Assembly (NCBI GenBank): GCA_046046245.1
Contig: JBJOKE010000083.1
Coordinates: 1-64,000 of the forward strand
From: UBA4615 sp046046245
Lineage (GTDB): Bacteria > Pseudomonadota > Gammaproteobacteria > Burkholderiales > Burkholderiaceae_E
Direction: 5' to 3'
Length of the DNA: 64,000 nt
Position numbers and translations under genes: made by a program. Below the pieces are notes generated by a model, which was not told where the DNA came from, ran no database searches, and saw nothing but the letters and a program-made list of their open reading frames with translations. Each line of letters starts with the position of its first letter. The stretch's first letter is position 1. This document shows, piece by piece, positions 17,836 through 28,505 of this stretch.

Positions 17836-19134
17836 TCATTCGGGCAGGAGGCCCAGGGCCTGACGCAGTGCCGACAAGGCCGTTGCGACTGCGACGCGGG
17901 CGCGCGCAGCCTGTCGTTCGGCCTCGACTGCCTCGAGCTCAACCCGCAGGCGCGTGGGCAGGTCGGATTCGCCAAGGCGAAAGGACTTCTCGAAGAAGCC
18001 GCGGACGTCCAACGCGAGCGTTGCGCGTCGCTCGGCGGCTACGAGCTGTTGGCGTGCCGCCTGTAACCGCGCGCGCGAGCCATCGATGTCGGCCAGCACG
18101 CGTGAACGCTCGAACGCGAGTTGCGCGGTGAGCTCGTCGGCTTCGGCCCGCGCCGTCGCGATGCGTGCTTGCGCTCGCGGCCCGGCGCCGAATGGGACGC
18201 GTACTCCCAGCACGACGCTGTTGTTGTACGGCTCCCCCGAGATGCCCCGCTCGGCAACGGTGGAGACGAGGACCTCGGTATTGGCACGTCGCTGGACCGC
18301 AGCCAGGTCGGCCGCGCGTCGGCTCTGCTCGCTCAACTGCGCGAGCTCGGCGAGTACCGGATGATTGCTGTCGAGCTGCTCGCCTTGGGCCAAGTCGCCA
18401 GGGTCGAGTTCGGTACGCAGCGAGGGTTGCGACACGGCGCGGTCAAGGGGGATGCCGACGAGTGCGGCCAGCGCCTGACGGGACGACGCCCGCACCGCAG
18501 CCGCATCGGCGAGCGCGACCTCGGCCTGTGCCACCGTGCCTTCTGCCTGGAACTGGTCTGCTCGGGACAGCTCGCCGGCGCGCTGGCGCTTCAGGACATC
18601 CGAATTGAGCCGGCGCGCGCTCTCCAGGCGGTCGACGACCAGCGCGTACTCGAGTTCGGCTCGCTGCCATGCCCACCAGGCGTCACGAATCGCCGCGGCC
18701 AGCCTCAACCTGGCGCCGGCCACCCGCGCATCGACCGTCGACAGTTGTGCATCGGCAAGTCGCGCAGCACGTTCCTGCTCGCCTGGAAGCCACAGAGGCG
18801 CTGCAATGCCAAGCTCGTACTCGCGCTCGCCCGAGTTCGAACCGACGCGGTCGGTGCGAGCCGTGACGCCGGCGACCGGCGGACCGGCCGTCCATGTTCG
18901 CGCGGCCCGCTGGGCCGCTAGTGCGGCATCGAGCCGGGACGCGCGGGACGCCGCGACTGGCTGCAGGACCCAGGCCGTCTCGAATGCGCTGGCAATCGTG
19001 AGCGACTCGAGTCGTGCCGTTGAGGCCGACGGCGCAGGCGGTTGAGATTGAGCCCAGGCTGCGGGGCCTGAGGCGAAGGCACCCACGGCCGCCAGCAGGC
19101 TGACGAGCGTGCGTCCCCGAAGGACACGGAACAT
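17836..19134 (-). CDS. czcC: CzcC-like outer-membrane factor (TolC family)
   Basis: A 432-residue outer-membrane channel for the second RND system, with signal peptide MFRVLRGRTLVSLLAAVGAF and cleavage near AWA-QS. The long Ala/Arg/Glu helices (about 40-430) form the two halves of the TolC fold, and GISGEPYNNSVVLGVRVPFG is the beta-strand region of the second repeat. It heads the set czcC, small exported protein, czcB, czcA, small exported protein, all on the reverse strand with very short gaps. Confidence 0.92.
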   Translation of the reverse strand: MFRVLRGRTLVSLLAAVGAFASGPAAWAQSQPPAPSASTARLESLTIASAFETAWVLQPVAASRASRLDAALAAQRAARTWTAGPPVAGVTARTDRVGSNSGEREYELGIAAPLWLPGEQERAARLADAQLSTVDARVAGARLRLAAAIRDAWWAWQRAELEYALVVDRLESARRLNSDVLKRQRAGELSRADQFQAEGTVAQAEVALADAAAVRASSRQALAALVGIPLDRAVSQPSLRTELDPGDLAQGEQLDSNHPVLAELAQLSEQSRRAADLAAVQRRANTEVLVSTVAERGISGEPYNNSVVLGVRVPFGAGPRAQARIATARAEADELTAQLAFERSRVLADIDGSRARLQAARQQLVAAERRATLALDVRGFFEKSFRLGESDLPTRLRVELEAVEAERQAARARVAVATALSALRQALGLLPE

Positions 19135-19275
19135 CCGACTCTCCAGTGGTGAACCACAGCGGAAAGTCGACGAGGGCTGCGCTCTTGACGTGCGGGAAAG
19201 CGAACGCCTTGCTACAAGGCGTCGCTTACGTCAACAGGAGCGGAAGAGGGGCTCGCCCGGACCCGCCTCGCCGAC

Positions 19276-19650
19276 TCAGGCGAGGCGGCCCCAGTTGGGC
19301 CGTTCAATGCGCGTTACACGTTCGGGCGGCGCGGCCGATGGTGCCAGGATGAATCGCTCGCGCTTGTCTGGCAGCGACTCGACCGACGGCGCAGCGAGCA
19401 TGACTGCGGGCGAAGCGGCGTGACAGGCCGAACAGTCCGCATCGGGCAGTCCGACCGAGGTTTCGCCGACAGCCGAAGAGCGGTCGCTGCCTTCGTCCAA
19501 AGAACCGGACTCGTGCACATGCTCGTGTTGGTGGTGCCCGAAATGCATCGGCGTTGCAGAGCGCTCGTGCAGGCAATAGGGCGCCGCCATCGCCCAGGAG
19601 GCCTGGAAAGCGACGAGGAACGCCAGCACGAGGAACACGAGCCTTCGCAT
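19276..19650 (-). CDS. czcI: CzcI-family periplasmic protein
   Basis: A 124-residue exported protein with signal peptide MRRLVFLVLAFLVAFQASWA, then PYCLHE, a dense His cluster HFGHHQHEHVHE (about 37-48) and a later pair DCSACH (about 72-77). This is the pattern of CzcI, encoded just upstream of czcCBA in Cupriavidus, where it affects induction. Here too it precedes the RND genes, with 141 nt before czcC. A metal-buffering or sensing role is known only loosely for the family. Confidence 0.85.
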   Translation of the reverse strand: MRRLVFLVLAFLVAFQASWAMAAPYCLHERSATPMHFGHHQHEHVHESGSLDEGSDRSSAVGETSVGLPDADCSACHAASPAVMLAAPSVESLPDKRERFILAPSAAPPERVTRIERPNWGRLA

Positions 19651-19784
19651 ACGTGAATTAGCCTAGCACAGCGGAGACGGGTCGCGCTTTAACAGGGGCG
19701 TGGCGAAGCGACGCGGGCATGCCGAAGCGGACGTTCGCCCGAGTTCGCCGTCGCCGCAACGTCGAATCCTGAGGAAACCCAAGG

Positions 19785-20555
19785 TCACCCTCCCGGAGCA
19801 TGGACGCGGCCCACGGCGACAGCTGTGGGTGCCGGGTCAGTCTCCGACACGCCTCGGATGCGCCCCAGATTGCGGTTCATCAAGTGGCGAACAACGTGAA
19901 CGAAGAGCCATCGCTTCGGTCCACTCAGGTTCGTGCCATGGCGTGCATAGAAGGCGTCGGGCGTCTCGAAGACGCCGAAGTCATGGTTGATGCCGTCTCG
20001 CTGGATGTACGTGTCGTCACCCAGCCATTCCACCGGGGGCGTGCGAAGGTCGGGCGTGGCCGCACCGAACCCGCAAAAAGGGCTTGTTCGGTCGGCGAAA
20101 CGTCGCTGCAGGGCGGTCAGGTAGGGCTTGTCGAGAATGAATCCCTCGAGATTCACCCAGCGCCCCGCGAAGCGCACTTCGACCCAGCTGTGGAGGATGC
20201 TGCGGGGCGCGAGCCGGTACCAGAGCCCAGTGATGGCGCCCTTTTGCAGCGCCTTGTCGATGGTGAAGCCATGAAACCGGCAAGGCACGTCGACGGCACG
20301 CAGCAGAGCCATCAGGAGCGTCGACTTGGTGTTGCACTGACCGATGCCGTCGGCCAGCACCTGTGAGGCAGGCAGGTCGTCCGAGGCGTTGTAGCCGAAC
20401 GGGATTTCGTCGCGGACGAACGCATAGACCGCGCCGATTCGCTCGAACAACGGCAACTCAGCCCAACCGCGGGCGGCAATGAGGCAAGCGATGTCCGAGT
20501 GTTCGAAGTCGAGCAGTCGGCTCGGCGTCAGGAGGGTGAGGTCGTCGGCAGGCAT
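19785..20555 (-). CDS. Transglutaminase-like cysteine protease-fold protein
   Basis: A 256-residue soluble protein without a signal peptide. The transglutaminase-like triad is visible: Cys74 in GIGQCNTKSTLLMALLRAV, His122 in ILHSWVEV, and an acidic residue in WVNLEGF (Glu137, where Asp is usual). The region IPFGYNASDD upstream is also typical of these folds. It is the only gene read from the MerR-type promoter that faces away from the PbrR/CadR-like regulator at 20662, so expression is predicted to be metal-inducible. The target is unknown; amide hydrolysis or cross-linking of cell-envelope or thiol compounds is possible. Confidence 0.85.
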   Translation of the reverse strand: MPADDLTLLTPSRLLDFEHSDIACLIAARGWAELPLFERIGAVYAFVRDEIPFGYNASDDLPASQVLADGIGQCNTKSTLLMALLRAVDVPCRFHGFTIDKALQKGAITGLWYRLAPRSILHSWVEVRFAGRWVNLEGFILDKPYLTALQRRFADRTSPFCGFGAATPDLRTPPVEWLGDDTYIQRDGINHDFGVFETPDAFYARHGTNLSGPKRWLFVHVVRHLMNRNLGRIRGVSETDPAPTAVAVGRVHAPGG

Positions 20556-20599
20556 CGTTCGAGGCGCGGCGGTCCGCAGGAAAATGTTCAGATAGCTCC

Positions 20600-20630
20600 A
20601 TTTCGAACCCTGTAGCTACTCCAGAGTCAA
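20600..20630 (-). promoter_or_regulatory. MerR-family (PbrR/CadR-type) promoter-operator upstream of the transglutaminase
   Basis: Reverse strand: TTGACT at 20630-20625, a 19-bp spacer CTGGAGTAGCTACAGGGTT, then a weak -10 CGAAAT at 20605-20600. It matches the site at 12480-12510 through most of the dyad (TAG...CTACAGGGTT). It lies between the divergent transglutaminase and regulator genes and reads toward the former. Confidence 0.72.
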
Positions 20631-20661
20631 GCGAGTATCATCGGCGCCCTCGGAGGCCACC

Positions 20662-21129
20662 ATGCACATTGGCGAACTGGCGCGTCGGACCGGCATTCAA
20701 GTCGAGACCATCCGCTACTACGAGCGCGAGGGTTTGCTGCCCGAGCCGGCGCGCTCCGACGGCAACTACCGGGTCTACGGACCCACACATCTCGAGGAGC
20801 TGCAGTTCATTCGCCACTGCCGCAGCCTCGACATGTCGCTCGACGAGGTCCGAGCGCTGCTCCGGTTGAGGAACTCGCCCTCCGAGGAGTGCGGAGACGT
20901 GAACACGCTGTTGGACGAGCACCTTGGGCATGTCACGCGTCGCATCAAGGAACTCAAGGGCCTTGAGCGCGAGCTGAAGTCCTTGCGAGCCCGATGCGCG
21001 TCGGTCACCGACGCTGCGCACTGCGGCATCCTGTCGGAACTGGCGACTGCCGCTCAAAAGGGTGCGCTGGTTGGAAACGTACGAAGCGAAAGCCATGCCG
21101 GCGCCGTTCATCCGCGCCGGCGCTCTTGA
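20662..21129 (+). CDS. Cd/Pb/Zn-responsive MerR-family regulator (PbrR/CadR type)
   Basis: A 155-residue MerR protein with a winged-helix head (MHIGELARRTGIQVETIRYY), an effector coiled coil, and metal cysteines C77 (SEECGDV), C112 (ARCAS) and C121 (AAHCGIL). Cys spacing 112-121 equals that of PbrR (113-122) more than CadR (112-119), as I recall those proteins. It should sit on its operators as a repressor and twist them open when metal binds. Two near-identical 19-bp-spacer sites (12480-12510 and 20600-20630) define its likely regulon: the P1B ATPase and the transglutaminase. The C-terminal 25 residues are variable and basic. Confidence 0.9.
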   Translation: MHIGELARRTGIQVETIRYYEREGLLPEPARSDGNYRVYGPTHLEELQFIRHCRSLDMSLDEVRALLRLRNSPSEECGDVNTLLDEHLGHVTRRIKELKGLERELKSLRARCASVTDAAHCGILSELATAAQKGALVGNVRSESHAGAVHPRRRS

Positions 21130-21163
21130 CGCGGGCTTGTCCTCCGGGGTGGTTCACCGCTTG

Positions 21164-21180
21164 CCCGAGCACCGCTCGGG
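21164..21180. terminator. Hairpin between convergent merR-type gene and copA
   Basis: cccgagc-acc-gctcggg is a perfect 7-bp GC-rich stem with a 3-nt loop, in the 134-nt gap where two convergent genes end. There is no T-run on either side, so its strength as an intrinsic terminator is doubtful. Confidence 0.4.
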
Positions 21181-21263
21181 TCGACCGGCAGCAAGTCAGG
21201 CACGGCGACCAGACAGCGCGATGCAGGGATGAGCGGTTTCGCGGCATCGTCCTCACTTGCTGA

Positions 21264-23633
<2,370 letters not shown>

Positions 23634-23773
23634 GGTGGCTGACTCCCTTTCCGGGCGCCCGAGCTGCGACGTCTCGGACTGTCGAATGCTGTGAGGTAAC
23701 TTGAGGCCTATCGGCTTGCTGGAAGCAATGCGTCTGCAGTCGGCCTGGAATGACCGCTTGCAGACGCGACCAC

Positions 23774-24043
23774 TCAACCTGCGCGTCGAGCCGCGCTGCC
23801 GCAACAGCAGCCAGAGGCCGCCACGGGCGCCTTCGCCGCGGTCTGTCCGACGCTCTGCGGCGTGTAGCCGGCCTCACGAATTGCGGCCTCGACGGCCGCT
23901 CGAGTGGCTCGGGTGTCGACCGCCGCTTCGCGCCGACCCAGGTCGACCTGAACGGTGGCTGCCGGGTCGATACTGCGCACGGCTGCCGTGATGCTGCCCA
24001 CGCAGTGACCGCAGGTCATGTCATTGATTTTGAAGGTAAACAT
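23774..24043 (-). CDS. copZ: CopZ-like copper chaperone with a Cys-rich tail
   Basis: An 89-residue cytosolic HMA-domain protein: MFTFKINDMTCGHCVGSI carries the MTCGHC Cu(I) site, and the domain runs to about residue 66. A Cys-rich tail (SGCCCGSAARRAG) follows, which ordinary CopZ proteins lack and which could add a second metal site. It supplies copper to CopA (21264) or to CueR. The start at 24043 is supported by AAGGAA 8 nt upstream. It is the first gene behind the CueR-type promoter; copA follows after 140 nt. Confidence 0.9.
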   Translation of the reverse strand: MFTFKINDMTCGHCVGSITAAVRSIDPAATVQVDLGRREAAVDTRATRAAVEAAIREAGYTPQSVGQTAAKAPVAASGCCCGSAARRAG

Positions 24044-24080
24044 TGCTGTATTTCCTTGAGAAGTAGTGGCCGAGGAGTCC

Positions 24081-24111
24081 ACTTTCGAACTTCCCACCGT
24101 TGGAAGGTCAA
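24081..24111 (-). promoter_or_regulatory. CueR-type promoter-operator of copZ-copA
   Basis: Reverse strand: TTGACC at 24111-24106, a 19-bp spacer TTCCAACGGTGGGAAGTTC, then GAAAGT at 24086-24081. The dyad ACCTTCC...GGGAAG with a 19-bp spacer is the classical CueR box. It lies 38 nt before the copZ ATG. Confidence 0.8.
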
Positions 24112-24162
24112 GCGCTGTTGTGTGGGGGTCGAGTCAGGTCGACTCATGGCGTTCACACCCCC

Positions 24163-24193
24163 TTGACCTTCCCATGGGCGGAAGGTCCAAACT
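24163..24193 (+). promoter_or_regulatory. CueR-type promoter-operator of cueR
   Basis: Forward strand: TTGACC at 24163-24168, a 19-bp spacer ttcccatgggcggaaggtc, then caaact at 24188-24193. The dyad ACCTTCC...GGAAGGT is nearly perfect, more so than the one before copZ. It lies about 34 nt before cueR, so the regulator probably controls itself. Unlike the single site of E. coli, each of the two divergent units has its own box. Confidence 0.75.
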
Positions 24194-24226
24194 CTCGTGA
24201 ACTGACCAAAACAGACAGGTCCAGCG

Positions 24227-24700
24227 ATGCTGAACATCGGACAAGCAGCTCAGTTGTCAGGCGTGTCGGCCAAGATGATTCGTCACTACGAGGACATCGG
24301 GCTGTTGGCGCAGGCGGCGCGCACGGATGCGGGCTACCGTCAGTACGGCGAGCGCGATGTGCAGACCTTGCGCTTCATCCGTCACTCTCGCGACCTGGGC
24401 TTTTCGCTGGACGAGATTCGTCAACTGCTGAGCCTTTGGTTCAACCGCGAGCGCTCGAGTCGAGAGGTCAAGGAGCTCGCTCAGCAGCACATCCGTGCCT
24501 TGGATGAGAAGGCGCGCGAGTTGCTTGCGATGAAGGCTTCGCTGGAGCATCTAGCGCGTGGCTGCAGGGGCGATGAGCGCCCTGACTGCCCCATCATCGA
24601 AGGCCTGGCGGATGGCTGCGCCGAGCATGGCGCAATGGCTTCGCACGCCGGTCGTGTTCGCCGAAAGCCGATGAGTCCTCGCACTCCGGCACGGGCCTAG
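24227..24700 (+). CDS. cueR: CueR, Cu(I)-responsive MerR-family regulator
   Basis: A 157-residue MerR protein: winged helix MLNIGQAAQLSGVSAKMIRHYEDIG, a dimerisation helix, and metal-binding loop cysteines C113 and C121 (GCRGDERPDCPII) with the 8-residue spacing of CueR (112/120). Ser at 77-78, where +2 sensors have Cys, supports a monovalent Cu/Ag sensor. The C-terminus has an additional Cys (DGCAEHG). It is transcribed away from copZ-copA, with a CueR box in front of each unit. Confidence 0.93.
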   Translation: MLNIGQAAQLSGVSAKMIRHYEDIGLLAQAARTDAGYRQYGERDVQTLRFIRHSRDLGFSLDEIRQLLSLWFNRERSSREVKELAQQHIRALDEKARELLAMKASLEHLARGCRGDERPDCPIIEGLADGCAEHGAMASHAGRVRRKPMSPRTPARA

Positions 24701-24805
24701 CCAATAGCGCAGGGCAAATGGTTTGGGTGGCTACACGCACGTAAAGTGCAAACCCGCAGGACGACAAGGCCTGCATTCGACCGTGATAACCTCGACGCCG
24801 TGTTG

Positions 24806-25216
24806 ATGAAGCTCAAGTACTGGCTGGTGCTGCTGCTGGCAGTCATCCTTCCCCTGAAGGGAGCGATGGCGTCTGCGGCAATGCTGTGCCATTCGCAAGC
24901 TTCTCAGCAGGTGGTAGCGATTCACGAGCACGAAGCCCACTCGATGCACGATGCGCATTCCGCGCATGCATCGCACGTTGCGTCCGAATCGGACAGTGCT
25001 GTCCACCAGCACTCCGATGGCGCCGATACCGGTGACACTCCGGGCTACGCAACGTGTATGGCCTGCGCTGCCGTCTGCGGCGCCTCGCCCTTGCCGGTAG
25101 CGCTCAGCCTGAGCCTGCCGGTCCTGGAGCCTGCGCGTGACTGGCGCGGGCTTGCCCTCCTGGAGCCTCCCGACGCCGTGTCGGCAGGCCTCGAGCGACC
25201 CCCACGAAGCATCTGA
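24806..25216 (+). CDS. Exported His/Met-rich protein at the head of the periplasmic copper genes
   Basis: A 136-residue protein with a signal peptide (MKLKYWLVLLLAVILPLKGAM) followed by AMLCHS, a His-rich stretch (HEHEAHSMHDAHSAHASH, about 44-61) and a CMACAAVC cluster near residue 94. The layout of His cluster plus CxxC-like pair parallels CzcI, so it may be the copper counterpart. GTG 24800 is an alternative start 2 codons upstream. It opens the forward run of genes 24806-30597. The function is unknown, probably binding of periplasmic copper. Confidence 0.75.
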   Translation: MKLKYWLVLLLAVILPLKGAMASAAMLCHSQASQQVVAIHEHEAHSMHDAHSAHASHVASESDSAVHQHSDGADTGDTPGYATCMACAAVCGASPLPVALSLSLPVLEPARDWRGLALLEPPDAVSAGLERPPRSI

Positions 25217-25338
25217 CCCCGCTGCGGCTCCGCTGAAGGAGCCGTTGGGTGCGTTCGGCCGCGGCATGCGCCGTCGGACCGTTCGCTTTGGCCACACCGG
25301 TCCTTCGGGTGGCTGCACTCGGATGTTTCGGAACAACA

Positions 25339-25695
25339 ATGAAGAACTGGATTCTGGCCGCGGCCTTGTTGCCGGCGGCAACCTGGGTGTCGGCAAGCCC
25401 GCTGGAGGCCAATGCCGAGGTACCGGCGCTGGGCTACTCGTCGGCCTTTGCCGACTACAAACCCTACGACGAGGCGCCCCGCGCTGACTGGCGCGAGGTC
25501 AATCGAGTCGTCGATGAGGCTGCCCGCAAGTCCGGCGGGGGCCACGCCGGGCACGGCGCGGCGCCTGCTTCGACGCCTCCAGCTTCGGCGGCACCAGCGC
25601 CGACGACTCCCGCGTCGCCTCGGCCTGCGCCATCCCCGACTGGGGGTCACGGCGGCGCTCACCACGGGCATGGCGCACACGGAGGTGGCAAATGA
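25339..25695 (+). CDS. Small exported protein coupled to the TolC-like gene
   Basis: A 118-residue protein with signal peptide MKNWILAAALLPAATWVSAS, a conserved-looking middle (FADYKPYDEAPRADWREVN) that may form a helix, a Pro/Ala linker, and a Gly/His tail (GGHGGAHHGHGAHGGGK). The stop overlaps the next start as ATGA, so it is translationally coupled to the outer-membrane lipoprotein. I do not recognise a named family; small proteins with this PYDEAPRADW-like core recur beside copper TolC/oxidase genes. A metal-binding tail is inferred from the histidines. Confidence 0.78.
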   Translation: MKNWILAAALLPAATWVSASPLEANAEVPALGYSSAFADYKPYDEAPRADWREVNRVVDEAARKSGGGHAGHGAAPASTPPASAAPAPTTPASPRPAPSPTGGHGGAHHGHGAHGGGK

Positions 25696-27116
25696 GCCGG
25701 CGGTTCGCATTCCATCACCCCCGGCGGGCGACCGCGGCGGTGTTCGTCCTGGCGCTGAGCGGATGCGCGACGTTCTCGGACGACGGTGGCTTGAACGCCG
25801 TCGGTGAACTGACCCGGGAGCGCACCGGTCAACCGGTACGTCTGGCGAAGACGCCCGACGACGCCCGCACCGCGCAAGCACGCGTAGCCGAGCTGCTGCG
25901 TGCACCGCTCACGGCTGACTCCGCGGTCGAAATCGCGATGCTCAACAACGCCGGGCTGCAGGCGAGCCTGCGCGACTTGGGCGTTGCCGAAGCCGACCTG
26001 GTCGACGCGGGGCGCATCCGCAACCCGGTCTTCAGCTTCTTCAACGTCTCGAGCGCCGAGTCGTACAAGATTGAGCGGGCGATTCTGTTCGACGTGATGA
26101 GCCTGCTCACGATGCCCAAGCGCATCGCCGTCGAGCGGGCCCGCTTCGAACAGGCACAGGTGCAGGCCGCCTCCGAGGCGGTCGGACTCGCGACCGAGGC
26201 ACGGCGTGCATGGGCAACAGCGGTCGCCTCGCAGCAACTCGCCACCTACGCCGAGCAGGTCAAGGATGCGGCCGACGCATCGTCCGAACTTGCCCGACGC
26301 ATGGCGCGAGCGGGCAACTTCAGTCGGCTGGCCCAGATGCGCGAGCAGACCTTCTACGCGGAGGCGACTGCGCAGCTCGCCCGCGCCCGGCACCAGGCGA
26401 CCGCCGACCGCGAGAAGCTAATTCGCGTGCTGGGGTTGTGGGGTGCAAGTACGCAGTTCAAGCTGCCCGAGCGGCTGCCTGACCTGCCGAAAGCGCCGAC
26501 CGAGCCGGTAGACGCGGAGAAGCTCGCGCTCGAGCGCAGGCTCGACGTTCAACTGGCCCGGCGCTCGACGCAGACACTCGCCACCTCGCTTGGGCTCACT
26601 CGCATCACGCGCTTCGTCGACGGCTTCGAGCTCGGCTACGCGAACATGAACGAGGGCGGCGAGCCACGCATGAATGGCTACGAACTCTCGTTCGAGATTC
26701 CGCTCTTCGATTGGGGTACCGCGCGTGTGGCCCGCGCCGAGGCGCAGTACATGCAGTCGGTGCAGCGCGCGGTGCAGACGGCGGTCGACGCCCGTTCCCA
26801 GGTCCGCGAGAGCTATTCGGCGTACCGAACGGCCTATGACCTTGCGAAGCACTACCGCGATGAGGTCGTACCGCTGGCCAAGCGCATCTCCGAAGAAAAC
26901 GTCTACCGCTACAACGGGATGCTCATCGGCACGTTCGAGCTGCTCGCCGATGCACGCGAGCAGGTTCGAAGCGTCGTCGGTGCCGTTGAGGCGCTGCGCG
27001 ACTTCTGGCAAGCCGACACCGACCTGCAGACCGCGCTCACCGCCGGTGCGCCGAGCCAAGGTGCCGCGATGCGCGCATCGGCCGCACCCGCTCGTGGCGG
27101 CGCGGCGGCGCATTAA
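25692..27116 (+). CDS. TolC-family outer-membrane lipoprotein of the copper cluster
   Basis: A 474-residue outer-membrane factor with a lipobox (LALSGCATF, Cys about residue 25), so it is probably lipidated like E. coli CusC. Long helical repeats (about 75-280 and 290-450) give the TolC fold, with LSFEIPLFDWGTARVARAEA as the typical second-repeat motif. No RND or adaptor gene is adjacent. It may work with the CusBA or Czc pumps of the island, or serve the oxidase module by another route. It lies 17 nt before the multicopper oxidase. Confidence 0.88.
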   Translation: MSRRFAFHHPRRATAAVFVLALSGCATFSDDGGLNAVGELTRERTGQPVRLAKTPDDARTAQARVAELLRAPLTADSAVEIAMLNNAGLQASLRDLGVAEADLVDAGRIRNPVFSFFNVSSAESYKIERAILFDVMSLLTMPKRIAVERARFEQAQVQAASEAVGLATEARRAWATAVASQQLATYAEQVKDAADASSELARRMARAGNFSRLAQMREQTFYAEATAQLARARHQATADREKLIRVLGLWGASTQFKLPERLPDLPKAPTEPVDAEKLALERRLDVQLARRSTQTLATSLGLTRITRFVDGFELGYANMNEGGEPRMNGYELSFEIPLFDWGTARVARAEAQYMQSVQRAVQTAVDARSQVRESYSAYRTAYDLAKHYRDEVVPLAKRISEENVYRYNGMLIGTFELLADAREQVRSVVGAVEALRDFWQADTDLQTALTAGAPSQGAAMRASAAPARGGAAAH

Positions 27117-27133
27117 CCGAATCGAGAATCGAC

Positions 27134-28498
27134 ATGACTTCCCGCAGAACCTTCTTTCAAGCCGCAGGCGCTGCCGCTCTTGGCGCGGCAGCGGTAAGCC
27201 GCCCCGCGCTTGCCAGCCTGCCCGAGATTGCGACGCAATCGTCGCCCAAGACGCAGCCTCCGCTTGCTCCGGCCGCAGGCCGTCCCTACAACCCGGTGGT
27301 GACGCTGAATGGCTGGACTGCGCCCTTTCGCATGAACGACGGCGTCAAGGAGTTCCACCTGGTGGCCGAGCCTGTCGTGCGCGAGTTCGCGCCTGGCATG
27401 AAGGCGAACCTCTGGGGCTACAACGGCCAGAGCCCGGGACCGACCATCGAGGCGGTCGAGGGCGACCGGGTGCGCATCTTCGTGACCAACCGGTTGCCCG
27501 AGCACACCACTATCCACTGGCACGGCATCCTGCTGCCCTCCGGCATGGACGGCGTGGGCGGGCTCTCGCAGCCGCACATCCCGCCCGGCAAGACCTTCGT
27601 CTACGAGTTCACGCTGACGAAGTCGGGCACCTTCATGTACCACCCCCACGCCGACGAGATGGTCCAGATGGCGATGGGGATGATGGGCATGTTCATCGTC
27701 CACCCGAAAGACGCGCGCCAGTTCCGAGCCGACCGCGACTACGTGTTCCTGCTGTCGGCCTACGACATTGACCCGGGCAGCTTCACGCCCAAGGTCAACA
27801 CGATGCTCGACTTCAACCTGTGGACTTGGAACAGCCGGGTCTTTCCTGCCATCGACCACTTGGTGGCCAGAACGGGAGAACGCGTTCGCATCCGCTTTGG
27901 CAACCTGACGATGACCAACCACCCGATGCACCTGCACGGCCACGACTTCGAGGTGACGGGTACAGATGGTGGGTGGGTGCCGAAGGCTGCCCGATGGCCC
28001 GAGGTCACGACCGATGTTGCGGTGGGTCAAATGCGAGCCATCGAGTTCGTTGCCGCGGCGGGCGACTGGGCGTTTCATTGCCACAAGTCGCACCACACGA
28101 TGAATGCGATGGGGCACGACGTGCCGACGATGATTGGCGTGGACCATCGCGAGGTCGCCGACCGCATCAAGAAGCTCGTTCCCGACTACATGGTCATGGG
28201 CGAGCGCGGCATGGCAGACATGGGCGAGATGGAAATGCCGCTGCCGGACAACACGCTGCCGATGATGACCGGCCGTGGCCCGTTCGGTGCGCTCGAGATG
28301 GGCGGCATGTTCACCGTCGTCAAGGTACGCGACGACCAGAAGGCAGGCGACTACAGCGACCCCGGTTGGTACAAGCATCCGCCCCGGACCGTCGCCTGGG
28401 AGTGGAACGGCGAAGTGCCACCACCAACGCGCGCGGCCGCTCCGGCTGCCGATTCGCGCACGCTGCGCGTGCGCAAGCCTGATAACCACCAACACTGA
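27134..28498 (+). CDS. Multicopper oxidase exported by Tat
   Basis: A 454-residue multicopper oxidase that would oxidise Cu(I) to less toxic Cu(II) in the periplasm. A Tat signal (TSRRTFFQAAG) begins the protein. All four copper-ligand motifs are present: TIHWHG (about 126), YHPHADE (about 169), HPMHLHGHDF (about 262) and FHCHKSHHTMNAM (about 314), where the His and Met after HCH complete the type-1 site. A Met-rich loop (MVQMAMGMMGM) lies near the trinuclear centre. It is shorter than CueO or PcoA. It is followed within 7 nt by the cupredoxin gene. Confidence 0.93.
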   Translation: MTSRRTFFQAAGAAALGAAAVSRPALASLPEIATQSSPKTQPPLAPAAGRPYNPVVTLNGWTAPFRMNDGVKEFHLVAEPVVREFAPGMKANLWGYNGQSPGPTIEAVEGDRVRIFVTNRLPEHTTIHWHGILLPSGMDGVGGLSQPHIPPGKTFVYEFTLTKSGTFMYHPHADEMVQMAMGMMGMFIVHPKDARQFRADRDYVFLLSAYDIDPGSFTPKVNTMLDFNLWTWNSRVFPAIDHLVARTGERVRIRFGNLTMTNHPMHLHGHDFEVTGTDGGWVPKAARWPEVTTDVAVGQMRAIEFVAAAGDWAFHCHKSHHTMNAMGHDVPTMIGVDHREVADRIKKLVPDYMVMGERGMADMGEMEMPLPDNTLPMMTGRGPFGALEMGGMFTVVKVRDDQKAGDYSDPGWYKHPPRTVAWEWNGEVPPPTRAAAPAADSRTLRVRKPDNHQH

Positions 28499-28505
28499 GG
28501 CAGCC

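Noticed and set aside
20662..21129. Mercury-type MerR and a mer operon
   Set aside because: The cysteine layout (77/112/121) and operator match PbrR/CadR; no merT, merP or merA is present.
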